From Cymbidium sinense (taxonomy: Eukaryota; Streptophyta; Magnoliopsida; Asparagales; Orchidaceae): a stretch of DNA of 64,000 nt. Each line of letters starts with the position of its first letter. Positions within the stretch are counted from its first letter, which is position 1. Of the stretch, positions 22,111-36,227 are shown one piece after another. Made by a program: the position numbers and the translations under genes. The stretch is taken from contig CM038225.1 in the NCBI GenBank assembly GCA_021442155.1, forward strand, positions 85,882,925-85,946,924. The letters are read 5' to 3'. Below the pieces are notes generated by a model, which worked only from the letters and a program-made list of their open reading frames with translations, was not told the DNA's origin and searched no databases.

Positions 22111-23282
22111 TCTAATCTTTATTTATCGTTAACTCATGTTAATCTTTTGAAGTCTCCAAACTTTAGCGCAATTGCTTAGTTATAATTTCTTCATAGGATA
22201 AAAAATCATTTCCCTTCTTTATAGAATCTATTTTAAAGTGGTAAACACCTAAAGCACAAATGTCAAGAGAACTATTTGCCCCACAAATCACACCACTTTG
22301 ATAGAAAAAAAAATCTCTTTACCTCTCATATAACAACTAATAGAGTGATCAATGGGATAAAATCTCATTCTCAAACTCTTGGATAATCCCAAATGCTATT
22401 GTGCCTCATATTATTTTAAATCAAGATATTGATAAAATAATTTAGACCACTAATGATAATGTGAAAGTTAGCATTTTTCTTAGGAAATATGTTACACTAC
22501 CTATAACATCTATGTCTTCAACATCCTCAATTGTTGAATCTACATCCTCAAATGAACATATTACTAGCCTATATAGAAGTATAAATAAATGCTTCAACCT
22601 TAAATTAGAAAAAATTATCCCTCCTCATGGTTCTAATGCCACTTAAGAGTAGAATAGAAAAATAAGCATAAATGATAAAGGCTTTGTTAGAAGAAACATT
22701 GACATCATAGAAGCACACTAGAAATATGCACATCCACACACATGATCATAGGTAAATTTGCTTATAAGATAGGACTCAAACTTTCTTCCACATCCAAACC
22801 ATACACACACATTATCCATATATAAAGATCTCAAACTCCAAATTATTACCATTCTATAATTTAGTAAATTAAATCCACTTTTATAGAGTAAATTTACTTC
22901 TTAAAAGTAAAGTAATCCCTCTACTTAAATTATTATCCTAATTAAAGAAATTTTCTTAGGATTCTCTTTGATGGTATGTTCCACAATTTTATTAAATAAC
23001 AATGGCAGGTCCCGTGGATAAATTTAATCTTCATGCTTGTCGAATGGCTTCATGCCAAAGATTTTTTTTTGCATTTCCTCCCATCTTTCAATGTTATTGT
23101 CGATAAACATCTTCTCTATGTTTCATGACATTCAATTATCTTCTTCTAACAAGAATACATATAGCTCGGCAAATTATTTGGGATATTCTTCCAAGAGTCA
23201 TAACTTAATCTAATTAATTGATTCATGAATATTTTCTCTTAAAGTTATCATGAGCAATATTTAGAGAAAAGCTAGAATTATT

Positions 23283-23333
<51 letters not shown>

Positions 23334-26300
23334 ATGAGAAAAAACATCTTTCCAAAAACCTACACCAAGTCCTTCTTTTGCTTCAATAAGGAAAAAATAA
23401 AAATAAAAAATAAAAAATAATAAAGTAATATGAATTATTAACAAATCAAAGGTGTTTCTTCTTTTTTTAATCTCACATCATTTGGACAACTAACCTTATA
23501 TTGTCTGCATTATAGTCAAAACTTAGCCATTTAATCATGTTACCTACATAGAGTGTAAGAGGGAGTTTATAGGTTACTATAGTTAGAATAATAGGATAAG
23601 ACCTTTAAGGTCCATTTTAAAAGCTAGATAACTTCAGTAAAGCTTGATAATAAGCTGAACATGAACACATTGTTTACAACCTTGTTAAACATGAGCCAAA
23701 CATAATAATAATAAAATTTTAATAAATAAAAAATAAATAAATCATTCACACCTCTAGCCATCTTAAATATATAAATAATCCTCTTATTTTGTACACTTGG
23801 AAGGGAAAGGAGTTCATAGGAAAAATTTTGGTAGAGAAAATTATAATTCCAAAAATCATATTAAACTTTATTATAAAGTAGCATTGTGGCATATTGTCAT
23901 TAATATTTACACCTGTTCATCAACCAATGTCATGATATGACATCAAATAATGTGAATCCAAATCTATCTATGAAAGAAATACCAAACTACACTCGTGAGT
24001 ATGTCCATAAGAAGTAAAGGGGTGAGAAAAGATTAACAATACATCCACTATATTAAAGACTATGATGATTATAATATTAATTTCACTAAAAGTGCTATCT
24101 AGTCTCTAATTGCCTCTATAGAATAAAGAGAAGATTAAAAAAAATTAAAAAACTTGAAAAGATTCGTAGGTTATCTTTAGACCATTTATTTATGAGGTCA
24201 GAGGACTACATACTTAGCTACTGGAAACTCACTAAATAATAATTTAAAAAGAGTACTGTCTCTAGAAATAAATTAAACACAAACAAGTGAAGCTTAGAAA
24301 TGGCCTCTGAGTAACATGGCTCTCTCATAAACTCACTTGTTTGAGTATAATGGTGGGGTGAGTCATCGAGAGGTGTCTTTACTGAGTAGAGATATGTGCA
24401 AGTAGATAATGTGTTATTTTTTATAGGGGTAAGTTGTTTGATGTGTTCGGCAAGTCTAGCAAGCAAGCGGAGTGGATTACCTAATGGGATGGTGAGTTTC
24501 TTGCCGAGACTTGTAATGTGGCATGCCCCTTGGTTATTGCATTGATAGTGAGCTGGCTAGTGGTACTCTAAGTTGGCTAGGTCTTGTTTAGCTATCTAAT
24601 GACTCATTGCATACTCGGGTTTGGAATTTCCATCTTTTTTGGGCATGCTCTTTTGCCTTTAGTATATAAGGTATATAGTTAACACGAACCATACTCATAC
24701 TCATTGGTCAATTGATTATTAACATTTAACTAAGCTTTCTTATTTATCTAGCCTTCCTCCAACTTTGAACTCTTCTTATCAATAATTAAAATTAATCATC
24801 AACCAACACTAATACTTGCTATAGCCACCACTATTGCTCATCTCTGCTACTATTGATGCTATTTTTTAGCAATATTGATGCTTTCCATTGATAAATATAA
24901 AAAATGGCAACCCTCATTTATGTCATCAACTTACATTAAAGCTCAAATTGACTTACATTAATACCAATCTACCTATCAATATATTCATTGAATAATATTA
25001 ATGTTTTTCATTGATAACCAAAACTTTTAGTTGATCAACTAAAAATATTTAGCATAAGCCATTCAAACTATCTATGCTCTCCTATAGAAAATAAAAACAA
25101 CATTAGATTACACGAATTCACACCCTTGACATTCATCATCAAATAAATTTTAATAAATATCAAACATCGATATTTGTCATTCACTCACATTTTTAAACTA
25201 TCATTTTAGTTTCTTTATTTCTCTTTTGTACACATAGAATAATTAAGTGAATAGACTGTGATCTCTAATAATCGAATAGCATTAGGCACATTCCAATGTT
25301 GGATATTTATTGGTCACTAATGTCCCCTCTTTTAAGGATTAGTCATGGACATTCCAATGTTGTTCTAGAAAATCAACAATCATCACTTCACATATAGGGT
25401 TCATAATTAATCATTGTGCAATGTTTTTCAATGCCAAATATCTATTAGTAATTATTTGATGTTGTCCTTCCTTTTTTTTTTTCTTGCATCCCTTAGTATA
25501 AAGAGAATAATCAAATATAATACTATCTACTAATGTCTAATTTTAGTTTAATATTACTTGATCATTTCTATTATTTGACATATGTTAACTATTTGCATCT
25601 AATTCTAGCCTTTGTAGTAATTGATCTTTTCTTTTATAAAGATAATAATTATGCAATTCATCAATCATTATTTGGCATTCCTAGTTGACCATCTTCTGAT
25701 ATTTTAAATGTTTGATGTTCATAAACCATTGATGTTTGATGCTCATCATCAGTATTAGTTATCATCCTTATTTCTATAATATGATTGAAATTACATAAAA
25801 TATTCCTAAAAAAGCCAATGAAACATTTTTCTAGTCTAAATATTATCGCACTCTCCTACAAAATTTGATATTTTTTTTGATAAAATAATTAAGTTTAGAG
25901 AAGGATGTATTGTCATCTACCTCATCAAGTTATATTTCCTCTAAATGCAGAGTTTTCTACATAAATATAAGTCATCAAACTATAAAAAAGATTGAACTTT
26001 GTATAAAATGCCACCTAAACATTATTGTTGATAGAGAATGAAATGATATTGACCACCATCATTATTGTTACTTTCATTAATATATTTTCTTATAAGATGT
26101 ACAATCAAGTATGATTATATATAGATATAAGTTTTATATAACATTTCACCTTATTAGGAACAACTTCTATTTTTATCCTTAGAATTTTCCATTCACACTG
26201 AAGAATTACAATACTAATTTTCATCATGAATTTAATGTAACTATGAATGACCATAAGATAAAAATCTTGAAAAATTATGAGAACACAAAGATAAAAGAGA

Positions 26301-29174
26301 TATCTGTCTAATGATATTAAGAATATTAAAAAAAAATCACTCATTTGATCACTTAAAAGGATTTTTCTACAAAAATAATGTAGTCAAAAATTGCTAATCA
26401 ATAGACTTCCTAATTTTTTTCTTGAAAGGACTTTATCTTAATAGGAGCATCCAAAATAACTTTTGATAATTACAATAAGAATATAAGTTATAATTTGTTA
26501 AATTATGCAATTAGAAAAGTTGAGATATGAAAATTCTTATAAAAATCTAAATAATGGAATTTTCCTCTAAATTTTTTTTGATACAAAATAAAAAAAATAT
26601 GAAGGCATATAAAGTTAAAATATTTTGCCAAAATGTGATAAAATAAAAGATTTAAGTATCATGATCATAATAAAAATTTTGTTTTCTCGATTAAACTAAC
26701 AAGTTTCTTTGATAGACCTCTTTATATTGCTTTTTTTTTTTTTTTGATATCTCACTAATGGAAAATCATCGTGTCTACTTCTTCTAAAATCTAATTAATC
26801 ACATGAGGACATTCAAACTTATTTCTAGATAAGGATTATAGCCTCATCATGGAATATGATCATCATGGATCTTTTCTCAAATCTTATATGTTCAACTTTA
26901 GAGAAGATTGAAACCTTATCATAAAGATTATGAACTTCAAACAACACTCCTTAGAATAAATCTATATAATAAATATAATCACCTTTATTTTTAAAGGTGA
27001 CTATATCATTATATTGATTATGAATAATAATACCTTTCCTTAAACCAAACTTGTCTAATAAGAATAATCAACTTTATTTTTAAAAAAGAGTAGCCCATAG
27101 GTATTATAAACCTTGCTCCTCAATCTAATTCATTCAACAAAATGTTCTTACTTTCAAGAAATTTTAGCTTCATTGTGGGATTATGAACATTGACTACCAC
27201 TCATAATTATGACTCATTTAAGAACATTTTTAACCACTTTAGAGTAAAATTATAGCATGAGCAATAAATTTATGGTCTTTTCTAAAATCCTCTGGAAAAT
27301 TTTATTATATGTAGAGAAAGTAAAGAAATTATTGAGATTTTGTTGACATTTTAAAAAACTTTTATAATCTCATTATAATTTTTTGTAGAGCACAAAGATA
27401 TTTTTTTTAAAAGAGTGATTTTCCATGTGTGTTTTTTTCAAAATTAGATTTATTTAAATAATCTATCATTTAAATTATCGTATACTCTTTACATTTTTTA
27501 GACACATTTTAATTTAAAATACAAACTTTGAGTCCCAATAGCAGAGTCGTAATTTTTTTTAATGATCATAAATTGATAATTTTTTTTTAAAATAAAAAAT
27601 ATTTTCAAAATCTATTGTAAATGTATGATTCTTTTACATTTATTAATTTTTTTTAAATGATCAAAATTATCAAAATAATAATATTATATTTAAAATTATC
27701 CCTTAAAATTTTAAAATTATCCAACGTTTTTTTTCAATTGATATTAAATCAAATTATAATTGTTTTCGTTCTTTTCCAGCAGCTTCAATAAAACAATTAA
27801 CAAAATTAGTTGGGACTAAAAAATAGTGCTGGATAGATGGGACAATGAAAGGCTACCCAAAGTTAATTTATTTTGATCCATATTCTCACACCATGCTTAG
27901 TGCTGTGGGCATCGAAGAGGAACTCAAAGAAACCACATGTTTCCATATTATGCGAAATTAGAAAATACAATAAAAATATATCCTACTTAATATGGTCAAG
28001 ATTCAAGGTCATAATATAATGCTACATAGTCTATCAAAATTTGCATGTCAATAATTTTTGGCACAATTATTTTTGTTAAAAAATTATGAGCATCAGTATA
28101 TTTAATATAAAAGAATTTTAATATAATTAAAATATAATATATTTTAAATATTTTAGATTTCTTTTATCAGATGTAAAATAAATGCAAAATTATTTTGTAT
28201 TTTATTCAGGTGAAAAGTAATTTAACTCATAAATGTTTAGAATGAAATTCATGTAGATAGATACAATTAGACAGCGCCCATCCATAAACATAATTGTCGG
28301 TGATCCTATAGATATGTATGTGATTTGCTGACTAATCAATATCTATGGATATATAATGTCGTAAAATAGTATTCAATACTCAATCAAAATCATATGAATT
28401 TAAATATCAAATATGAGTGAGATTAAAATTTTAAAATTTTATATTACATTCTAAAATTTTCAAACTAAACTAATAATATTAAAATCTGTACATTTTAAAT
28501 AATTACATTATAATACATTCATCTAAATAGCTAAGTAATTTAACATGTTGATTAGTTGTTTAAAATTCAATATTTTTATTTAATTTTGTTCAAGGTTTTT
28601 TTATTAATAATGTATTTTAACGTTGTTACAAATCAGCAATTATTAGAAAAAGACACACACATGTAACAAGCTTAAATAAAATTAAAATATTATGAAAATT
28701 GATTAGAAAGGTTCATTATGTTATTGAATTTTGAGCCAACTTGGAAGTGAAATGATGTGACTTACTAACTGCAGCTTGGGACAAATCTAACCTAATGCGC
28801 TGATGCAGCAGTGATCGACGGCTCAGCGTAAGCCTGGGAAATCTAGGCTTAATTTTGATTTAAGAGATGACAATAAATTGAAAGACATTTTTAATATTTT
28901 ATTTTTTAATGTTTTTCTTATAAAAAAATCTTCTTGAATAATTTGATATATTTTATATAGAGATAAAATTAATATTATTATATATATTTATGGAATCACA
29001 ATAATCTGCTCATAAAAAAATAGATCTATTTTATTAGATGGAATAAAAGAATTCTTTTCCTCAAAATGAGAATGACTGGTTATGAACTTATAATCATAAT
29101 CGACTGATCATCAGATTATAAGTTCATTCTAAACTGGACAAGGCCGGAATAGGGTTATGTACATTGTTATTATG
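22111..29174. other. Long AT-rich region without recognisable genes
   Basis: About 7 kb in which I find no convincing gene. Contents noted: a (TA)n microsatellite at 23286-23331, a T-rich run near 26731-26745, a TATA-like AGTATATAAGGTATATA near 24660 with no gene behind it, and a mixed-composition piece at 28770-28850. The short frames at 22461-22646, 24218-24466 and 26105-26344 match no family I know and have the composition of random AT-rich sequence. Confidence 0.55.
23286..23331. repeat. (TA)n microsatellite
   Basis: About 46 bp of uninterrupted alternating A and T. It produces an (Ile-Tyr)n frame on the minus strand, which is not a gene. Confidence 0.95.
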
Positions 29175-29673
29175 AGAAGGGGTTAAATCGGATATATAAT
29201 TTTTGGAATAATTGTCGAAGACTCAAATGATGGATATGCAAATATGATAACTTATATGTGCTCTATATCTCCATGAATCTAAGAACTTTTGCTTGTATTG
29301 TATCATTTAGTCTACGTGCCAGAACAGATAATATTCAAGATTATGTAGGATTATACACGAAAGATCCTTTTTTCTCTTTATGTCTCTTATCCCTGGGGCT
29401 CATATTAGCGATTTTTCAAAAACTCTATGTATTCTACCGTGGATGGACATTATATACTTTGGAGATAAGCGTATTTCTATCTACTATTAAAAAAATAATC
29501 AAGTTATTAATATTTAAAACCAAGAAATAACTCCTCACTTGCAAAATTATAGATCTCTCTTAAGATCACACAATTCCATCGAATTTAGTATGATTGTATG
29601 TGTGATAATATCTACGATATCAGGAATATCAATGAACCCAATTCTTGCAATAGCTCAAGATACCCTCTTTTAG
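29175..29673 (+). pseudogene. ndhB: Plastid ndhB fragment in the nucleus (NUPT)
   Basis: Degraded copy of the 3' half (exon 2) of chloroplast ndhB, which encodes subunit 2 of the plastid NDH complex. Legible stretches are IGYIIFGIIVEDSN and [19 protein letters not shown] (29200-29315), [15 protein letters not shown] (29323-29367) and KKIIKLL. After a frame change come [19 protein letters not shown] and AIAQDTLF, with the terminal TAG at 29671-29673. Relative to the family it lacks several internal residues in the hydrophobic segments and carries frameshifts. It is a plastid-to-nucleus transfer and not functional. Sequence upstream of about 29175 no longer matches. Confidence 0.92.
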
Positions 29674-29804
29674 CTTCAAGTCGATTACAATAATTCTATA
29701 TAGCATTATTGATTCCCATACTTCTTTATACATTAATACTAGTAAAATTTTAATAATTTAGGAGTTATTTAGTATCACTGCCTAATAATAATTTATTTAG
29801 AATT

Positions 29805-30050
29805 AGGAGATTACATACATACCGCATAATTTTTATGTATTTACATATCTAATATTTAAATTTTAATTTATATATATATATAATACTTTATTCTTCAATA
29901 TCATATCAAAAATATCATAATCATTCACTTTTTAAAAAGCAAAATAAACCTTTTTAAATATAAAAAATATTAAATAAGTAAATATATAGTTTTAAGTATT
30001 AGATATATAAATACATAAGATTGAGTGATATGTATATAAATCTTTTTTTT
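29805..30050 (+). repeat. Dispersed repeat copy D2
   Basis: Second copy of the repeat at 21865-22110, more AT-degraded. It starts about 130 bp after the ndhB fragment. Confidence 0.65.
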
Positions 30051-33000
30051 AATTAAATATTAAATAAGAGAGTGATGCCATTTGAAGGTGCCGACTCACA
30101 GTTGAATGTGTTCAATAGTGGTCAATAATTATCACGGTGGGAATGATAGGATGTTTTTTATTAAAATAATAATAAAAATATTTAAAAATTAAATATGCTA
30201 ATCTAAACGACCTTGGTTTGTTTTTAAAATCAAATAAAAAATAAATAAATAACACTAAATGGCCATTGGGATAACTTTTATTGTTTTTATTTTATGTTTT
30301 TGTTATTATTTTATTTTACTTTTATTTTTTATTTAAACTAAAATATATTTGATAATGACACTTATTTTAAAATAATTAAAATACTCAAAACTTATTTTGA
30401 CTATTTTAAAAATAATATAATTTATATTTAAAAATAATAAAAATAAAGTATGATAAAAACATAGTAAAAATATATATTTTTAAAAATAACATGAAATAAA
30501 AAAATTCAAAACAATGTCAATCACAAATAAGCCCTAGTCAAATATATATATATATTTTAAAATAAATATTAGGTGTATTTTTTGTCGTAATATTAAATTT
30601 TTTATACTTTTTATATTATTTTATATTTGTTCTAAGGACTACAAGCGATGAGTATAAGTTTAGCAAATATAAATCAAAAGATTTACAGATGTCCCTTTTT
30701 CTTCTTGTTACGAGTTCTAAGTATAATGTTTAATATGATAAATTTATAATTGTTTAATTTATTTTAAGATGATTATAATATATAATTATTTAATTAAAAT
30801 ATATATTATACTTATATTAAAATAAATTATATGATTATGAATTCCAATATATACTTTTTTGAATATCCAATTTTTTCCAAAAAAATATACTTATCTTAAA
30901 TTACACAATTTTATTTGTATTTTTTTTGGTCAGTATATAGTTATTATTTTTATATTAGATATCTAATAATTATTTTTATATAAGTAAAATCATTAGTTTC
31001 TGCACTCATTAAAAAAATATTTTGGCTCCACCCCTGGCCCCTTGGTTGCCCTATTCACGTAGAACTGTCACTGGCCACTTAAATCTGTCTTTGACTGCTT
31101 GTTGCCACCTCCATTGTTGAGCTGCCATCACCAATGCTTATGTTCGCAAGAAAAAAGAAAAATTTTGCAATTAAAGTTTAAATCAATACTTTTTTCTTTA
31201 AAAATCTTTAGATGTGTTCTCTATTTAATCTTAAGAGCTTATTTGTACCTTAGATCACCAAATGTTTTGTTAGATGTATATATCTTTCTAGATCTTGAAG
31301 CATAAAAGACTGTTCACCCATTACCAGAAAGATGCATAAATATCAGTTAAGTTTGCAATGAAATGATCACAAGACATCTTAGATTGAGAGCTCGCTTTCA
31401 ACTAAAAGGTCTTGATTCAAATCTTGCATAATGTATGTGTATGAATTTAGTAGGTGTAGGTTAAAACCATTACTAAATCCAATTTAACTCCAATCGAACT
31501 TTCATTATTTTTCTTCTCCAAGCCTGTTCTTGTGAAACCCTCCTTGCCCCCATTTAGATCTCACGAAACCCTTCCTCCCATTCCAATTCTAGCTTTGAGT
31601 GGTGTAAGTTCGCACTTTCTTGATCGGACTATTTAAAGTTCATGCACTGAACATTCCTCATCCAACTCTTTTGATAGAATCACGATATAGTTGCAACGAC
31701 TATCTCTAGAAAGCAAAATAATACTGAAGGAATTTTCAATAGAATATAGGTTTTTATAAGAAGAAATCACCAAGAAGAAGAAAAAAAAAGAAAAAAGAAT
31801 CGTTTCATCAAAGAAATTTTCATATAAAAGCCCACTTTGCATGTCAAAATACTTTACATTTATCTAAATGATATCTAAGGTGAATAGCCCTTCTAACAGT
31901 CTAGCTCCAATTAATTCAATGATATCTCTATCCCAATTTCCTTACTAACTTAAAGAGACTTTGTTGGGATTAATGTCATATTTTAAAATTTCAATTATTA
32001 GTGGTGATTTTAAGTTTCAATATTCACATAAAATGGACAAGAGTTGAATGGTTAAACCCAAATGGATCAGTGAATTGAAATTTTTTTGGAGTTTGTAAGT
32101 TAAAGCAAAAATTCTCAAGGGAAAATTTTGTATCCATATAGAATATACATTAATAAATACTTCTATTTAATAAAAAATTGTCTAGGAACACTTAATCTTA
32201 CAATTAACATGAGGAGGAACCTTCTACTTTCAGTAAACGTGAGAGATTAAATTAGTATCACACCTAATAGCAATGTCTAATTCAAGTTTAGCAATCTAGC
32301 ACAAATGATATGGAAGGTTTATTGAGGAACACATTTGGTACAAACAATATAAACTTGAATTTGGTAAATTGAGATTTTATGAAGAAAGAAAGCCTATCAA
32401 ATTATGATGATAAGTTCATAAAGTTACTAGAAGATGCATATTTGAAATTATATTTTGATTTTAAGTCATTTTCAAAATTATCTTTTATTTTACACTTATT
32501 TCGTTTTGAAGTGTTTATACTCCTGAACTTCAAGATCTTTTGATATGTTACTTGAGTTATTGCGTGAATCCTTTTCCAAAGGAACTATGCTTTCCAAGAA
32601 TACATATGAGGTGAAGAAAATAAAGAAAGCATTTGATCTTTGATATATAAAGATTAATGTATGTGCTAACAATTGCATGCTCTTTTACAGAGAAAAAATC
32701 TAATTAGGACATATGTCATATTTATTGTTCATTAAAATATGTTATTAATCAATGTAATAATATTGTATGAGAAAAGAAAACTCATATGAAGCCAATTAAA
32801 ATTATTTGATATTTTTCATTAATCCTTAGATTTCAAAGAGTATTTTAAAATAAAGAGATCTAATGAAGATATGATTTAGCATGATAAACATAGAAATGTT
32901 GATTAGTTGTTAAGACACCCAATAAAATGAGAAACATGAAATCATTTGACTCCCATTACTTAATTTTGCTTTAAATTTGCAAAATATTCATCTCATTTTA

Positions 33001-33069
33001 GCTAGTGATGGTCCTAATCTATTTAAGATTATGAGCATTACATATATTATTTAGCTCATTATTGATTTC
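30051..33069. other. AT-rich non-coding region
   Basis: No gene supported. A CACCTCC-TGTTG-GCTGCCA piece near 31080-31150 and a CTTCCTCCC piece near 31540-31580 have higher GC but no domain. Short frames here (31099-31305, 31633-31842, 32496-32678) look random. Confidence 0.5.
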
Positions 33070-33665
33070 TTATAATATGCTTGTACCACCAAATATATAC
33101 AATGGGTTCTAGTAGACAAACTAGCATGAAGAATGCCTAATAGTGAGCAACAGAACCAAAGTAAAGGCTTACTCTCTAGCCTCCTAAAGAACTCGCCTCA
33201 TGCAGGCAACTAACTTAGTCACTAGCATATAAGGGAACTCACATTCACTTGAGCAAGCACTTGAAGAAGACTACCTCAACTTAGCAATCAGTGTTATACT
33301 TTTATACTCACACAAGCGACCACAACAAAAGACTTGACATGACACTTATCCAACCTTAAAAGTATATGCGAGTTCTTCATATGGCAACCAACATAGAACT
33401 TTTAGATTATGTAGTTTTTTGTTATGATTGCCCCTAGATCCTATAAAAAGTTAGAATTTTGAGGCGTGAGAGACTTTTTTAAGCTTTTCTTACTATTTTT
33501 AAGGAGGAAAAGCCAATTCTTGTATTATTGTCCTTTTGCTTGTACTAATTCTCATATATAATGAACACACCCAAATTTTTATATTCTTCTTGTCTTCTTT
33601 AGTTTTGTTTATTCTCACCCCACTTCTCATGTGCTTAAGTAAGGTCTTGCATCACTCGATCAATA
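33070..33665 (+). repeat. Probable 5' LTR remnant of gypsy element 2
   Basis: About 600 bp upstream of the gag remnant. It contains a TATA-like CTATAAAAAG (33441-33450) and a downstream pyrimidine-rich stretch (CTTCTTGTCTTCTTTAG, 33585-33601). AATAAA lies just beyond the proposed end, at 33662-33667. Position and layout fit an LTR plus leader, but no second LTR is in the window to confirm the edges. Confidence 0.35.
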
Positions 33666-33739
33666 AATTTTTATTCAATATCCTCTTTGGTATAGTGAGC
33701 ATGAATCGATGCTGAGAACATGAAATCATGCACCCAACG

Positions 33740-35040
33740 AAGTAAGCCCATCAACATGGATAACTTGGTTGCCATGGGGTTGATCATATAGAAATTGTTA
33801 CTCAACAAGACTTGAAGGATTTAGAAGATTGAATCACTTGTATAGTCTAAGTGGCTATAGGGAATATAACGAAAAAATTCTCAAGGTCACAGGTGAATGA
33901 GGTGTCTTCAAATTAAATGATTCACCATACTCTCCACCATAAGCGTTAGTTGTCAAAGTCACCCTACATTGATGATAAGTCCTACTGTGCAAGTGATGAA
34001 AAATTTATTAAAAGAAGACTAACAAACAATAGTATCCCCACCAACACCTTTTCCTAGTAGATTATGGAAGAGCGTTCCCCATCAAATTTCAATATCTAGG
34101 ATTCTTACAAAGGTGTCATTGACCTTGAAAACCAAGTTACATACTTTGAATCTACCATACTATTGTCAGATCTTGACAACGTAATGAAGATTCAACTTTT
34201 CTTTACTATGTTTAAAAAGTTGGCTCTCTGATGGTTCTCACACTATCTTTTAGAAGTCACTATTTCATCATTGAGTTCAAATGAATGTTCACAAACTAAT
34301 TTTTTAGTGCTAAGAAATCTCTAAAGAGTTCACAAGATCATTGATAAATGAGATAAGAGTAGGACGAGTCCTTTATAAAGTTCATCACATGCTTTTAGAG
34401 GGAGATACTAAAGGTCAAAGATTTAGAGCTCACAGTCACTCAAGTCGCACTAACCCAAGGACTTAGAGGAAGACCACACATATATGCTTTTGATTTGTTA
34501 CAAACAAGCTAATGGAATTGCTGGAGTTGACTAATAGCCATGTGAATATGGAAGAGTGTAATGGAGTTTCCCAATCATCCAATGTAGCTCATCAAATAAG
34601 ACTCAGGAAAGGGTTTGTTCCTCGAGAAATTCTCAAAAGAGAGGTTATGAATTTGAAGATAAGATAAGAGAAGAAGGCAGCCTACTCATCCAAAGAGGGC
34701 ACCCTTACATAGATGATAGTCTAGATAAAACCCACTTGCTCATCACACACATGGTGAGTACTTGTAGGTGCTTACGATCACACCATTATGAGTATCCATT
34801 GCCAAGTTGGTTGAGGCCATCCAAAATAAGAAATACTTTAAATGGCCACAACCCCTAAAAGAAAATGACATGACAAATTGATTAAGGTATTATGCATATC
34901 ACCATGACCACAATCCCAACACTAAAGAATGCTACCCTTTGAGGAGTTTAGTAGAAGAGCTGATCAAGGCAAGAAAGTTAAAGGAGTTTGTGAGAAGACT
35001 ATGAAAAGAAGCTATGATCACATTGCTTGACTCATACCAC
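33740..35040 (+). pseudogene. gag remnant of Tat-like gypsy element 2
   Basis: Plus-strand fragments typical of Tat Gag. There is a capsid-like part around 34080-34330 (for example DLENQVTYFES). A C-terminal part at about 34830-35000 includes YFKWPQPLKENDM, then YYAYHHDHNPNTKECY, a worn zinc-knuckle-like block, then LVEELIKARKLKEFVRRL. Stops and frame changes are frequent. The element is cut immediately downstream by pararetrovirus sequence and resumes with protease at 51745. Confidence 0.7.
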
Positions 35041-35044
35041 CATC

Positions 35045-35275
35045 TTTAGAGGAATGTATAATTCTATCAACATATATCCATAAGGTTATAGGACTGTCCA
35101 TTCCTCGGCAAAAGTATACTTTTATTAATATTTGTATTCCACCAAAAAAATACATGTCTATATTTTCTGGGCGAGGTATTTTTTTTGTAGATCTTGATTT
35201 CATATTATATAATTATATAAAAGAATTTTTGTACTTCCTTGAGATTCTATTATTTCAAGAAAGAATTATTTAAAG
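35045..35275 (-). pseudogene. Inverted movement-protein fragment
   Basis: The minus strand encodes a piece of the same movement protein found on the plus strand in the array: FGGIQILIKVYF and DSPITLWIYVDRIIH. It matches plus-strand 38280-38470. Homology ends near 35045 on the gypsy side and near 35275 on the array side, where transactivator sequence begins in the opposite orientation. Confidence 0.88.
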
Positions 35276-35284
35276 TATTTGAAA

Positions 35285-35984
35285 TTGCAGACGAATGACA
35301 ACAATTCTCAACATTTCAAGAAAGAATTAATGTACAAATATATTTCTATACAATAGGAAATATAAATGTGATCTACATATACGGAGATACAAATCCGTCA
35401 CTAATTCAAGAATTATATTCTAGTGAGATGATAAAATTAATCTATTTAGAAAGTCTTAAAACCATCAGCAAATTACCAAAAGTAATTATTGAGGCTGTTG
35501 AAACATTCCAATCAATCCTCAACCATTGGAATATCTACATGAAAGTACCTCAAACTTATCCAAAGAAAAATGAAGGGACATTTACAATGATACAACTTGG
35601 AATTAGTTGTGAGTCATTCCTGCCAAAATACTCTGAAAATAATGAACCAATAAAAAGAAATAAAGAAGATGACATTCATCATCTATGGACAGAAACAAAA
35701 AAGATAGATGCATCAAATATATGGGTTTACCACTGTTCCAATATGTTATTCATATATAGTCATTGCAGACAACAAACAAAAAGAATACATGAAGTCATGT
35801 ATCATAAATGGACTACCATATTACTCAAAAAAACAGTACAAGCAAGTAAAGAAACAAAAGAAAAATTTTGTAAAAAGATGCAAAAAAAAAAAAAAAATCA
35901 CATAGTTATATCTTTTGCAAAAGTAGTAAAAGCACTTTACATTCTGTAAAAGAAAAATTAGATTCCAAGCTGCTGGAAAACTAA
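35285..35984 (+). pseudogene. Transactivator-like ORF, 3' part (partial copy 0)
   Basis: 3' two thirds of the fourth viral ORF, collinear with 41595-42276. The open frame at 35368-35949 starts MIYIYGDTNPSLIQEL and includes MIKLIYLESLKTISKLPK, the part that resembles the conserved core of caulimovirid transactivator/viroplasmin proteins. A (A)n slip near 35880-35896 shifts the frame. In the other frame a Cys-rich end continues to TAA at 35982. Such proteins allow reinitiation of translation on the polycistronic viral RNA and form inclusion bodies. That role is inferred from family. Confidence 0.75.
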
Positions 35985-36098
35985 GACGTCGACCATGACG
36001 ACAGTGCTTGACATAAGCAATGACGATAACAATTAAAAAATGTAAGTACTTACATCATCCTCCAATAAACAAAGATACTTCTCAGAGTCTATATAAGC
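35985..36098 (+). promoter_or_regulatory. Viral pregenomic promoter, copy 0
   Basis: TGACG words near 35996 and 36021 with GACGTC just upstream, then TATATAA at 36090-36096 in TCTATATAAGCAAGATGAAG. This layout matches the as-1-like element plus TATA box of caulimovirid 35S-type promoters. The same block recurs at 42277-42394 and 48635-48751. Confidence 0.75.
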
Positions 36099-36227
36099 AA
36101 GATGAAGCGGAAGATGAAAGCAGAGCTGAGAACATACCTCTTCTACACTTCTCTCTAAACCCTTGATGACTTATGTGTTATAGCCTGAGTGACTAAACTT
36201 ATCTTTTCTCTAGGTCATGTTGATTTC

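Noticed and set aside
22461..22646. 61-codon frame resembling the pre-RT part of a Ty1/copia polyprotein
   Set aside because: Resemblance limited to Ser/Thr/Glu composition. No copia RT, integrase or LTR is found nearby.
24640..24680. TATA-like promoter AGTATATAAGGTATATA
   Set aside because: No coding frame, leader or other promoter word follows; expected by chance in AT-rich DNA.
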